Under the pieces are notes generated by a model. It was not told where the DNA came from, did not search any database, and saw only the letters and a program-made list of their open reading frames with translations. Both the position numbers and the translations under genes were made by a program. Shown here one piece after another: positions 1 through 8,282 of a stretch of 64,000 nt of DNA (its first letter is position 1; each line of letters starts with the position of its first letter). Origin of the DNA: Paenibacillus massiliensis subsp. panacisoli DSM 21345 (lineage in GTDB: Bacteria; Bacillota; Bacilli; Paenibacillales; Paenibacillaceae); assembly GCF_000426545.1 (NCBI RefSeq), contig NZ_AUFO01000015.1, positions 62,001 to 126,000 on the forward strand, in the 5' to 3' direction.

Positions 1-973
1 ATAGTGCAATACCGATTAGAATGACCAGCAGACAGATACCGAGAATCAGCTTCTGCACGACAATGGTCTTCTCATAATAAGAACTGGCAGGCATGGCACT
101 CATGATCTTCCAGCCTGTGGATGGAAGCGTCTCATAGGATACTACATAGGAGGTGTCATTGACCATGTTGTGAAAGCTGCCGCTCTCCGCAGCGGATATG
201 AGGGCACTGGTCGCGTCAGAGCTGTAAGCGTGGGTCGGCTCCTCCTGCGACAGGCCGGATATACTGGTGCCGGAAGAATCCACAATAAACGTGCTACTAT
301 ATGGAGACGGCATCATATTCTGAATGATACCGCTAATGGCGCTTTCTTTGACATCAATAGCAATCATCAGGTCGGCGTTCTCGCCAGAGGCTTGAAAGGG
401 GTAGCTATGGGCATAGGTGATCAAGCCAGCGTCATGGTTATCAGGTATATCGGATAGAACATCAACAGGAACAGGACGAGCTCCCGTCCATAGACTGCTA
501 TGCTCGTTGCTCCGCATACCTTGGACCCAATCGGACAGCACGCTAGAGCTGCTGCCTTGATCTGCTTGATATTCAAGCCCGTAGATGGAAGAGAGCAGAA
601 TATTCTGCTTCGGATTATATAGATGAATAGCATGCACGATGTCCGAGTTGCTGGCTACTTTGGACTTAAGCAGCTCCTGCAGATCAATGACCCTGCTCAG
701 GTTGCTGTCCAGGGATGAATCGGCGAACCATCGCACATCAGCGTTCCTGTTCAGTGAGATATCCAGATAGATCTGCTGGACTCGCTCCAGAACGGCGGTC
801 TCAATTGTATGAGCTGTATTCTCAAGAATCATCTGATGCTTGTCGTGTAATTCTTGCTTGTAGTTATTGGAGAAGTATATATAGAAGACAGAGCAGAGCA
901 GCAGTACAATGACAAGCACAATAGAAATATAGGAAAATGCCAGATTGGCGAATACGGAATTCCACTTTTTCAA
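1..973 (-). CDS. Membrane-anchored sensor protein, N-terminal part (cut by window edge)
   Basis: An open frame of 324 codons enters from the left edge and starts at a TTG (973) preceded by a GGGAGGGAGAG ribosome binding site. The protein begins with a positively charged end and one membrane helix (about residues 9-30), then about 270 residues of extracytoplasmic domain, then a second hydrophobic helix (KLILGICLLVILIGIAL) at the edge. This TM-extracellular-TM layout is that of Paenibacillus YesM-type sensor histidine kinases and of membrane-bound AraC regulators that control sugar uptake and polysaccharide genes. The C-terminal output domain lies outside the window, so the two cannot be told apart. 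It is transcribed away from the SLH phosphatase. Confidence 0.75.
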   Translation of the reverse strand, partial: MKKWNSVFANLAFSYISIVLVIVLLLCSVFYIYFSNNYKQELHDKHQMILENTAHTIETAVLERVQQIYLDISLNRNADVRWFADSSLDSNLSRVIDLQELLKSKVASNSDIVHAIHLYNPKQNILLSSIYGLEYQADQGSSSSVLSDWVQGMRSNEHSSLWTGARPVPVDVLSDIPDNHDAGLITYAHSYPFQASGENADLMIAIDVKESAISGIIQNMMPSPYSSTFIVDSSGTSISGLSQEEPTHAYSSDATSALISAAESGSFHNMVNDTSYVVSYETLPSTGWKIMSAMPASSYYEKTIVVQKLILGICLLVILIGIAL

Positions 974-1235
974 GATATACTCTCCCTCCCGCTGCGATTA
1001 TACACCACACCTTTAAGGGCTTATACACAAGAAACTGTCGAATTTCATTAACGGAATGTAAAATTAGCACCTTCATTATAGACGATATTTGCTTGTTTTT
1101 TACATAAATCTTCATAAACTAGTGAGAGCATCCCAAATTGATATAAAGGAGAAATTGTTATATTGCTGTAGAGCAAGCTCCGATGCTAGATTGGGGTCGA
1201 ATCGTTCGATATCCAAAAAGATGGGAGCATACAAA

Positions 1236-3857
1236 TTGAAAAAGAAGTCCACTCGAAAGCTAGTATCTGTGACGTTGGGATTAATGTTGCTGTCTAATGG
1301 CGTTGCCTTACATCCTTCTTATGCTGCATCAGGCGAGTCTCAGACTCCACCCTCGATCGAGCTGCCAGCAGCACCCATTTGGGGGCACTTTGTAGACACG
1401 TACAAAAATAATACCCCCGTCAATATGGAGGTCTATTCGAACTCTGCCATTGGAATGCTGTCAGGCTTCCTGGATCTGTGGACCCCAGGCGATTCCTGGA
1501 ATAACGGAACGAAGCTGAACAGCAGCGTGCTGGATGCCAACATTCAGTATGTGGTCGACTTGTCTAAGACCCGTAGTGCGGCAGATGAGGAACGAGCCTA
1601 CTACGATGACCGCCGGAATCAGTCCTATGGTGCTGTTGAGGGTCTGGGGTCTTTAACTGAGGTGTACCGTGAGAAGTCCGGAACATATACGACGATTAAC
1701 AGCATTCCTGAGAATGCTACATCGGTCAAGTACAATGATGGCAACGGCTCCAATAAGGCGGGAGACTCCGACTCCGAGCTGGGCAAGATGGTTGACCTGA
1801 TCGGGAAGCTGCGCGGTAACTATGCTTCGACTCAACAAGCAAAAAATTACTATAGCTATGCTCGTCCATACCGTTGGGCTAACGATACTTCGATCATCGT
1901 GCCTACACTGGTGCCAGCGATCAGCCAGACGCCAGCGAAGGACGGAGGATTCCCGAGTGGTCATACGAATGCTTCGTATCTGGCGGCTCTGTCACTCGCC
2001 TATGCTGTGCCTGAGCGCTATCAAGAGATGCTGACCCGAGCTTCCGAGATGGGGGATAGCCGTATTGTAGCCGGGATGCACTCCCCATTGGATGTCATGG
2101 GTGGGCGTGTCCTGGCAACGGCGCTGGCTGCAGCTACGCTGAATGATCCCGACAATGCTGAGCTCAAGAAGGCAGCCTATGATCAGGCACACGAAATCTT
2201 GCTGACCGAGACAGGGACCGCAGAAGATCGCTTTACCAATTATGAGCAGAACAAGGCGCAATTCAACCAGCGTCTGACCTACAATTTCCCACAAATTACT
2301 TCGACTACGAAGCCTGTGAGTGTACCTAAGGGCGCGGAGGTCTTGTTGGAGACTCGTCTGCCTTACCTGAGTGGTGAACAGCGCCGTGCAGTGCTGGCTA
2401 CTACTGGACTGCCATCAGGCTATCCTTTACTGGATGATCCAGAGGGCTGGGGACGCTTGAATCTGTTTGCAGCGGCAGACGGATACGGTGCCTTCCATAA
2501 CGATGTAACGGTGACGATGGATGCCTATCAAGGTGGATTCCATGCAGAAGATCGCTGGCGCAATAACATCTCCGGCGTCGGCAAGCTGACGAAGGAGGGG
2601 GCAGGTACCCTGAAGCTGCAAGGCAGCAATATTTACTCCGGTGGTACGCAGATTAATGCAGGTACCCTGGAAGGGGACTCCGCAACAGCCTTCGGTAGCG
2701 GTGATGTATTCAATAATGGGGGTACCGTTGTAGAGAATGTATATGGTGCCATGACGATTGGCGGTAACTTCACACAGACAGCCGGCAGTACTTTGGAGCT
2801 GAACCTGATTCGTTCCGATGACGTAGTCGATGTCCAAGGTACAGTCGAACTGGCAGGGGCCCTGCACGTAAAATTCGCAGATGGCTATGTGCCAGGCAGA
2901 GGCTCGATTACCCTGATCACACATGGGGCTAACGAGCGGACAGGAAGCTTCGATACCGTAACGATCACTGGCGTACCAAGTCAGTATAATGCCAAGATCG
3001 TCTATCAGACAGACAAGGTTGTGCTCTCCATCACGTCCAAGTCAAGCTCTGACAGCTCATCCGATGGCTCAGGCTCTACAAGTGGATCATCTGGTGGAAC
3101 GAACAACGGAGGAACCTCGACCGGTGGCACAACTACTGGCGGAACAAATAGTGGCGGGACGACTCCTGCGACACCTGCGGATAATGGTGCACCATCCGAG
3201 CAGCCAAGCGGCGTGAACCCGTTCCAGTCGAACGTCATTACAAGGCAAGCTGTGCTGAAGGCGATCACTGATGCTATTGCTGCGGCAAGCAACAGAACGA
3301 CATCATTCAACGATACAGCTAATCATTGGGGTAGTGATACCGTTGGAACAGCGGTCAAGCTGGGCGTCGTTGATGGATACAGTGATGGTACCTTCCGCCC
3401 TGACGCCACGGTGACGAGAGCGGAGTTCGTAGCCATGATGGCTCGCGCATTTGGTCTGACAGCAGGCTCGGCTTCCACTGATTTCAAGGATACCTCTGCT
3501 CACTGGGCAGCAGGCTATATTGCAACGCTGGCGGAGAAAGACATTGTGAACGGATACGAGGATGGCAGCTTCAAGCCGAATGCGACCATCTCCCGTGCTG
3601 AAATGGTAACGATCATTTCGCGTGTACTGAATCTTGAGGTATTGGCTACAGGTACGCCATCCAGCTTCACGGACGTGAGCAGTAATTACTGGGCAGCGCA
3701 AGCCATCCAGCAAGCATCGTCTGCGAATCTGGTGCAGGGGATGTCCGCATCCACCTTCGTTCCTCAGAATCATGCTACTCGTGCCGAAGCCTTGACGATC
3801 ATAATCCGTGCTCTGAAGACGGATAGCTCTATTAGTGCATTGATTGAAGGGCTGTAA
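1236..3857 (+). CDS. SLH-anchored PAP2/class A acid phosphatase with autotransporter-type repeat
   Basis: Secreted phosphatase held on the cell wall. The preferred start is TTG 1236, because GGGAG lies 8 bases upstream and the product opens with a signal peptide (basic end, hydrophobic core, cleavage near SYAA). ATG 1221 is the alternative. Around residues 210-290 are the PAP2 motifs: RPYRW, PSGHTN (about 240) and SRIVAGMHSPLD (about 275), as in bacterial non-specific acid phosphatases. Around 450-490 a repeat of the autotransporter beta-strand type is seen (GAGTLKLQGSN, YSGGTQINAGTL), unusual in a Gram-positive. A Ser/Thr/Gly linker and three C-terminal SLH modules (each with a TRAEF/SRAEM-like motif) follow; these bind pyruvylated wall polymer. 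It diverges from the sensor gene and ends in its own terminator. The natural substrate is unknown. Confidence 0.88.
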   Translation: MKKKSTRKLVSVTLGLMLLSNGVALHPSYAASGESQTPPSIELPAAPIWGHFVDTYKNNTPVNMEVYSNSAIGMLSGFLDLWTPGDSWNNGTKLNSSVLDANIQYVVDLSKTRSAADEERAYYDDRRNQSYGAVEGLGSLTEVYREKSGTYTTINSIPENATSVKYNDGNGSNKAGDSDSELGKMVDLIGKLRGNYASTQQAKNYYSYARPYRWANDTSIIVPTLVPAISQTPAKDGGFPSGHTNASYLAALSLAYAVPERYQEMLTRASEMGDSRIVAGMHSPLDVMGGRVLATALAAATLNDPDNAELKKAAYDQAHEILLTETGTAEDRFTNYEQNKAQFNQRLTYNFPQITSTTKPVSVPKGAEVLLETRLPYLSGEQRRAVLATTGLPSGYPLLDDPEGWGRLNLFAAADGYGAFHNDVTVTMDAYQGGFHAEDRWRNNISGVGKLTKEGAGTLKLQGSNIYSGGTQINAGTLEGDSATAFGSGDVFNNGGTVVENVYGAMTIGGNFTQTAGSTLELNLIRSDDVVDVQGTVELAGALHVKFADGYVPGRGSITLITHGANERTGSFDTVTITGVPSQYNAKIVYQTDKVVLSITSKSSSDSSSDGSGSTSGSSGGTNNGGTSTGGTTTGGTNSGGTTPATPADNGAPSEQPSGVNPFQSNVITRQAVLKAITDAIAAASNRTTSFNDTANHWGSDTVGTAVKLGVVDGYSDGTFRPDATVTRAEFVAMMARAFGLTAGSASTDFKDTSAHWAAGYIATLAEKDIVNGYEDGSFKPNATISRAEMVTIISRVLNLEVLATGTPSSFTDVSSNYWAAQAIQQASSANLVQGMSASTFVPQNHATRAEALTIIIRALKTDSSISALIEGL

Positions 3858-3899
3858 TGATATCCAAATGAGTTAGAGAGAATGAGTTAGAGAGAAGGG

Positions 3900-3941
3900 C
3901 CATATCCCTCCGCTACGGGGAGGGATATGGTTCTTTCTTTA
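3900..3941 (+). terminator. Rho-independent terminator of the SLH phosphatase
   Basis: A 13-base arm CCATATCCCTCCG faces GGGAGGGATATGG across a short loop and is followed by TTCTTTCTTTA. Just upstream (3870-3897) GAGTTAGAGAGAA occurs twice in direct repeat. Confidence 0.85.
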
Positions 3942-4132
3942 TTTAACGGTTTTACCATACAATTTTTCTTAAAAATTTCGAAAAATTATTAAAATCTTTA
4001 AGTAATAGTGATACACTAATATCAAAATCATCCAGAAAGTTGTGTGTGAGTAGGTGACACACGGATTTGTTAGGCGACTAAGCAGGAGCGCAAGCATCCT
4101 TCCTGCAAATTGTAGGGGAGAAGGACGGTATA

Positions 4133-5653
4133 ATGAGTAACCGAGAATTGAACACAGACGTTATTTTAATTGGTGCCGGAATTATGAGTGCAACGCTGGG
4201 AGCACTGCTAAAGGAATTAGTGCCGGAATGGTCAATATCCGTGTATGAACGGCGAGCCAGTGCAGGCGAAGAAAGCTCCAACGAATGGAATAATGCCGGT
4301 ACAGGCCATTCCTCGCTGTGTGAGCTGAATTACACCGTAGAACAACCGGATGGATCTATTGATATAAGCAAGGCTATCAAGGTCAATGAAGAGTATCAAT
4401 TTTCGAAGCAATTTTGGTCATATCTTGTGAGCAGCAACCGGATTTCAGATCCGCGAGACTTTATCGTACCCGTACCACATATGAGCTTTGTGCAGGGCGA
4501 ACAAGATGTGATTTTTTTAAAGAAGCGTTTTGAAGCGCTTTCAGAAAATCCGTTGTTCGAAGGCATGGAATTTACAGACGACCCGGCCAAGCTGGCTGAG
4601 TGGATTCCGCTAATGATGGAGAATCGGGTAAGCAACAGACCGCTAGCAGCGACCAAGATCGACTCTGGTACAGATGTTAACTTTGGCGCTTTAACGCGCA
4701 TACTATTCAAGCATCTGCAGCAGAGCAACGTGAACATTCATTATAATCATCAGATCGAAGATATAACACGGAATGCGGAAGGCCTGTGGGAGTTGAAGGT
4801 GAAAAATCTGGAAAGCGGTGTCACAGAGCGTCGCTCCGCCCGGTTTGTCTTCATCGGCGGCGGCGGCGGCAGTCTGCATTTGCTCCAGAAATCGGGTATT
4901 CCAGAAGGCAGAGGAGTGGGAGGGTTCCCGGTCAGCGGGCTCTTCATGGTATGTAAGAAGCCGGAGATCGTTGCCAAGCATCGTGCCAAGGTCTATGGAA
5001 AAGCCTCCGTCGGTGCACCGCCAATGTCTGTACCGCATCTGGATACACGAGTGATCGATAAGAAGGAGCTATTGTTCTTTGGGCCTTTTGCAGGATTCTC
5101 ACCCAAATTCCTGAAGTTCGGCTCAATCCTGGATCTGCTCACCTCTGTCAAGCACGATAATCTGGTGACGATGCTGGCAGCAGGTGCGAAGAACTTCCAG
5201 TTGACCAAGTATCTCATCGGGCAAGTCATGCTATCCAAGGAGCAACGCATGGAAGCTCTGCGTGAATTTGTGCCTGATGCGAAAAGTGAAGATTGGGAGC
5301 TGGTCGTCGCAGGCCAACGGGTACAGATTATCAAGGATACGCCAGCTGGTCGCGGGACGCTTCAATTCGGTACGGAGGTCATCAGCGCAGCAGATGGCTC
5401 GATCGCTGCTCTGCTGGGAGCCTCGCCAGGTGCATCAACAGCAGTCTCCGTTATGCTGGAGGTCATTCAGAAATGCTTCCCGCAGCAGCTACCTGCCTGG
5501 GAAGCGAAGATCAAGGAGATGATCCCGTCGTATGGGGTGTCCTTGTCCAAAAATCCGGAGCTTCTGCAGGAGATACACAGAAATACCAATCGTGCGCTGG
5601 CATTGACCAACGAAACATGGGAGCAAGAGGAGAAGAAGGCGGTCAGCAATTAA
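4133..5653 (+). CDS. mqo: Malate:quinone oxidoreductase
   Basis: FAD-dependent, membrane-associated enzyme that oxidises malate to oxaloacetate and passes electrons to the quinone pool, bypassing NAD malate dehydrogenase. The 506-residue length fits the family. The N-terminus has the FAD-binding motif ([13 protein letters not shown], residues 11-23), and the family block [19 protein letters not shown] follows. A Gly-rich FAD segment ([13 protein letters not shown]) lies near 240 and a [11 protein letters not shown] block near 430. The ATG has an AAGGACGG-type site upstream. It stands alone between two terminators. The AT-rich leader (3940-4130) must hold its promoter, but no clear -35/-10 pair was identified. 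Confidence 0.95.
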   Translation: MSNRELNTDVILIGAGIMSATLGALLKELVPEWSISVYERRASAGEESSNEWNNAGTGHSSLCELNYTVEQPDGSIDISKAIKVNEEYQFSKQFWSYLVSSNRISDPRDFIVPVPHMSFVQGEQDVIFLKKRFEALSENPLFEGMEFTDDPAKLAEWIPLMMENRVSNRPLAATKIDSGTDVNFGALTRILFKHLQQSNVNIHYNHQIEDITRNAEGLWELKVKNLESGVTERRSARFVFIGGGGGSLHLLQKSGIPEGRGVGGFPVSGLFMVCKKPEIVAKHRAKVYGKASVGAPPMSVPHLDTRVIDKKELLFFGPFAGFSPKFLKFGSILDLLTSVKHDNLVTMLAAGAKNFQLTKYLIGQVMLSKEQRMEALREFVPDAKSEDWELVVAGQRVQIIKDTPAGRGTLQFGTEVISAADGSIAALLGASPGASTAVSVMLEVIQKCFPQQLPAWEAKIKEMIPSYGVSLSKNPELLQEIHRNTNRALALTNETWEQEEKKAVSN

Positions 5654-5714
5654 TTAAATCATGCTCCATTGGGAGCGTGGATATACACATCATATTAGAG
5701 GGTGTGGCATGAAG

Positions 5715-5736
5715 GAGGGGGGAGCCCCTCTTTTTT
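5715..5736 (+). terminator. Terminator of mqo
   Basis: GAGGGG, loop GGAG, CCCCTC, then six T. Confidence 0.85.
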
Positions 5737-5928
5737 GTTGTTTCTTCAATATTATTGATATGATGGTTGGAGTGACGAGCAGTTCTAGAACGGTTAGTGA
5801 CGATTATGCTGATAATAATTAGTCACGTTGGTGTGCTCATCCTACGTCACGGCTGCCTGCCGTATGGTGCATGAAATGTCGGAAAGGGCGACATTGCCTT
5901 TGCTATGCTTGATTAGGGAGGTGCTGAC

Positions 5929-6807
5929 ATGGATTCATTGGGACAATTGAACAAAGCGCTGGACTACATTGAGGCGAATCTGACGGAATCTGTGGACTAT
6001 AAGGAGGCGGCCAGAATCGCCTGCTGCTCTGAGTACCACTTTACACGAATGTTCTCATTTCTTGCGGGTGTACCTCTATCGGAATATATCCGGCGACGCC
6101 GCCTGACACTGGCTGCTTCGGAGCTAAGCCGGGGGAACAACAGAATCATAGATGTTGCGCTGAAGTATGGATATACCTCGCCAGATTCCTTTACGAGAGC
6201 CTTCCAGGCCTTGCATGGTATCACGCCATCAGAAGCCAAGGTTCATGGTCAGCCGCTAAAGGCCTTCCCGAGAATGACATTTCAGTTAACGATCAGAGGA
6301 GGCAGTGAGATGAACTATCGTTTGGAAGCCAAGGAAGCTTTTCGCATTGTAGGAATCAGGAAAAGGGTCCCGATCCAATTCCACGGTGTCAACCCTGAGA
6401 TCGCCGCTATGTATGCGACCTTGACACCTGCATGGATTGCCGGGATCAAGGAGCTGTCGAATATGGAACCAGCAGGACTAATTAGTGCATCTATTCATTT
6501 CAGTGATGGACGAATGGAAGAGAAGGGAGAACTCGATCATTATATTGGTGCCGCCACGACAGAGGACGCGCCAGAGGGGATGGATCATGTCGAGGTGTCT
6601 CCCTCTACGTGGGCTGTTTTTACGGCGGTGGGCCCTTTTCCATCAGCACTTCAGGAGACTTGGGGAAGAATCTACGCTGAATGGTTCCCGTCCTCGGATT
6701 ATGAGCTGAGCGAGGGGCCGGAGATGCTCTGGAATGAGCACAAGGATACTTCTTCGCCCAACTATAAAAGTGAGATATGGATTCCTGTTCGCAAAAAACG
6801 TCAGTAG
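5929..6807 (+). CDS. AraC family regulator with GyrI-like effector domain
   Basis: Two-domain transcription regulator of 292 residues. Residues 8-105 form the paired helix-turn-helix of AraC/XylS proteins ([15 protein letters not shown], then [18 protein letters not shown] and GITPSEA). Residues 125-290 resemble the GyrI/Rob/BmrR small-molecule-binding fold ([16 protein letters not shown] near the start, a WAVFTAVG strand and an EIWIPVRKK end). Such proteins usually sense amphipathic drugs or metabolites. The start has AGGGAGGTG at good spacing. It is monocistronic with a terminator downstream, so no target is suggested by context. Confidence 0.92.
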   Translation: MDSLGQLNKALDYIEANLTESVDYKEAARIACCSEYHFTRMFSFLAGVPLSEYIRRRRLTLAASELSRGNNRIIDVALKYGYTSPDSFTRAFQALHGITPSEAKVHGQPLKAFPRMTFQLTIRGGSEMNYRLEAKEAFRIVGIRKRVPIQFHGVNPEIAAMYATLTPAWIAGIKELSNMEPAGLISASIHFSDGRMEEKGELDHYIGAATTEDAPEGMDHVEVSPSTWAVFTAVGPFPSALQETWGRIYAEWFPSSDYELSEGPEMLWNEHKDTSSPNYKSEIWIPVRKKRQ

Positions 6808-6844
6808 TAGCTCTATCCTGCATAGCGGTATAGCAACATCAATT

Positions 6845-6873
6845 GCGCTCATTCCACGAGGGATGGGCGTTTT
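6845..6873 (+). terminator. Terminator of the AraC/GyrI regulator
   Basis: CGCTCATTCC pairs with GGGATGGGCG (three G-U pairs) over an ACGA loop, followed by TTTT. Confidence 0.6.
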
Positions 6874-7122
6874 GGCATGCTCGTGTACTCATGGATCGTA
6901 GCTGTATTCCTGCTGTGGTGGTAGCTTCTGCATGTCTGGGCTCTGTGAGGCTGCAAGGTACTAGTCGTTATAAAATGTTCTGGAGAATTGGCAGGGGGAT
7001 CTGAATGTGTCATGGCGGTCTATTAGATACCCAAGCCTTCCTACGAAATATGCATAGTATATAGAGAACTCAAAAAGAACCAGAGTTCGACAAGCGAAGT
7101 CTAATCATGGGGGGGAGATGGG
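6874..7122. other. Intergenic leader of the nucleotidyltransferase gene
   Basis: No convincing small gene. The only recognisable element is CATAGTATA at 7053-7061, matching the CATANNNTA -10 pattern of mother-cell sigma factors (SigE/SigK) 61 bases before the ATG. No good -35 accompanies it. Confidence 0.3.
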
Positions 7123-8163
7123 ATGAAAGGGTTAATCTTGTGTGCCGGACGCGGGACAAGACTCCAGCCTTCCACGTATACCAAGCCCAAGTGCATGTTG
7201 CCTGTCAATGGAGAGTATATTCTGGTATCGATCATCAAGCGACTGATTGCTGTGGGAATTAGTGAGATTGGCATCGTGGTAAGCCCTTTACAGAGCGAAA
7301 TTCAAGAGACGATCGGGACGGGGGAGCGCTGGAACGCATCGATCACCTACCTCCAGCAAAAAGAAGCGAAGGGATTGGCGGATGCCGTCAGATGTGCGCA
7401 GTCATTTGTAGCGGACTCACCCTTTTTGTTGATGCTTGGCGACAATGTGTACGAGGGGGAACTGTTGCCACTGATTCAATCGCTGGAGAACAGGAAGGCG
7501 GCGGCTTCCATATTGCTGCAGCAGGTGAAGGACCCACGTCAATTTGGGGTAGCGGTCGTCCGGGAGGGACGGATCATTCATCTTGAAGAGAAGCCTAGTG
7601 TTCCCCAGTCTGATCTGGCTATCATCGGTGTGTATGCCCTGACTGCGGCGATCTGGCCAGCCATTGAGCAACTGAAGCCATCTGCACGCGGTGAATACGA
7701 GATGACTGACGCGATCCAACGGCTGATTGCAGGGGACAAGCATGTAGCTTACAGTATTACTTCAGCTCGATTTTTTGATATAGGCACACACGAGCGTTGG
7801 CTTGAGGCCAACCAGTATACAATGGATCAGGACCCTGATAATTTTACGAGACCAGCCCATCTGGACCCTTCAGTGCAGTGTATACCTCCAGTCAGAGTTG
7901 ATCCGACGGCCCGTGTTACGAACAGCGTCATTGGACCTTATGTCTATGTTGGACCAAGCAGTATTGTTGAGCATAGCATTCTGAGGAACAGTATTCTGAC
8001 CGAGCAAGTGGAGCTGTCCCATATACATGCGGAGAGCAGTGTGTTCGGGTCTCGCGTACGACTACAGGAACAGACAACTCAAGCCAGCCCTGCTCGTCAT
8101 ATCCTGGGAGATCAGGCGATCGTCACGAGAAGCCCAGCCAATGTGAAGGATGGTTCAAAATAA
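7123..8163 (+). CDS. Sugar-1-phosphate nucleotidyltransferase with left-handed beta-helix tail
   Basis: Activates a sugar 1-phosphate to an NDP-sugar for glycan synthesis. Residues 1-235 are a nucleotidyl transferase domain: GLILCAGRGTRLQP contains the GxGxR loop, TKPKCMLPV the substrate lysine motif, and LLMLGDNVYEG the metal-binding Asp. After about residue 245 come hexapeptide-type repeats (NSVIGPYVYVGPSSIVEHS) of a left-handed beta helix. This matches the long glucose-1-phosphate thymidylyltransferase type (StrD/SpsI-like), but substrate and nucleotide cannot be read from sequence. The start is preceded by GGGGGGAGATGGG. The GT8 gene follows 119 bases later, so the pair may feed one glycan. 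Confidence 0.88.
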   Translation: MKGLILCAGRGTRLQPSTYTKPKCMLPVNGEYILVSIIKRLIAVGISEIGIVVSPLQSEIQETIGTGERWNASITYLQQKEAKGLADAVRCAQSFVADSPFLLMLGDNVYEGELLPLIQSLENRKAAASILLQQVKDPRQFGVAVVREGRIIHLEEKPSVPQSDLAIIGVYALTAAIWPAIEQLKPSARGEYEMTDAIQRLIAGDKHVAYSITSARFFDIGTHERWLEANQYTMDQDPDNFTRPAHLDPSVQCIPPVRVDPTARVTNSVIGPYVYVGPSSIVEHSILRNSILTEQVELSHIHAESSVFGSRVRLQEQTTQASPARHILGDQAIVTRSPANVKDGSK

Positions 8164-8282
8164 ACCGGGCATGCCTTGGGGATGAGTCCAATCCAGTGCT
8201 GGGGATACACATACCCTAAAGTATTCTAATGCATTAGACCATTATGCAAAAGAAAACTTCCAAGGGGTAGGTGATCCTGAGC

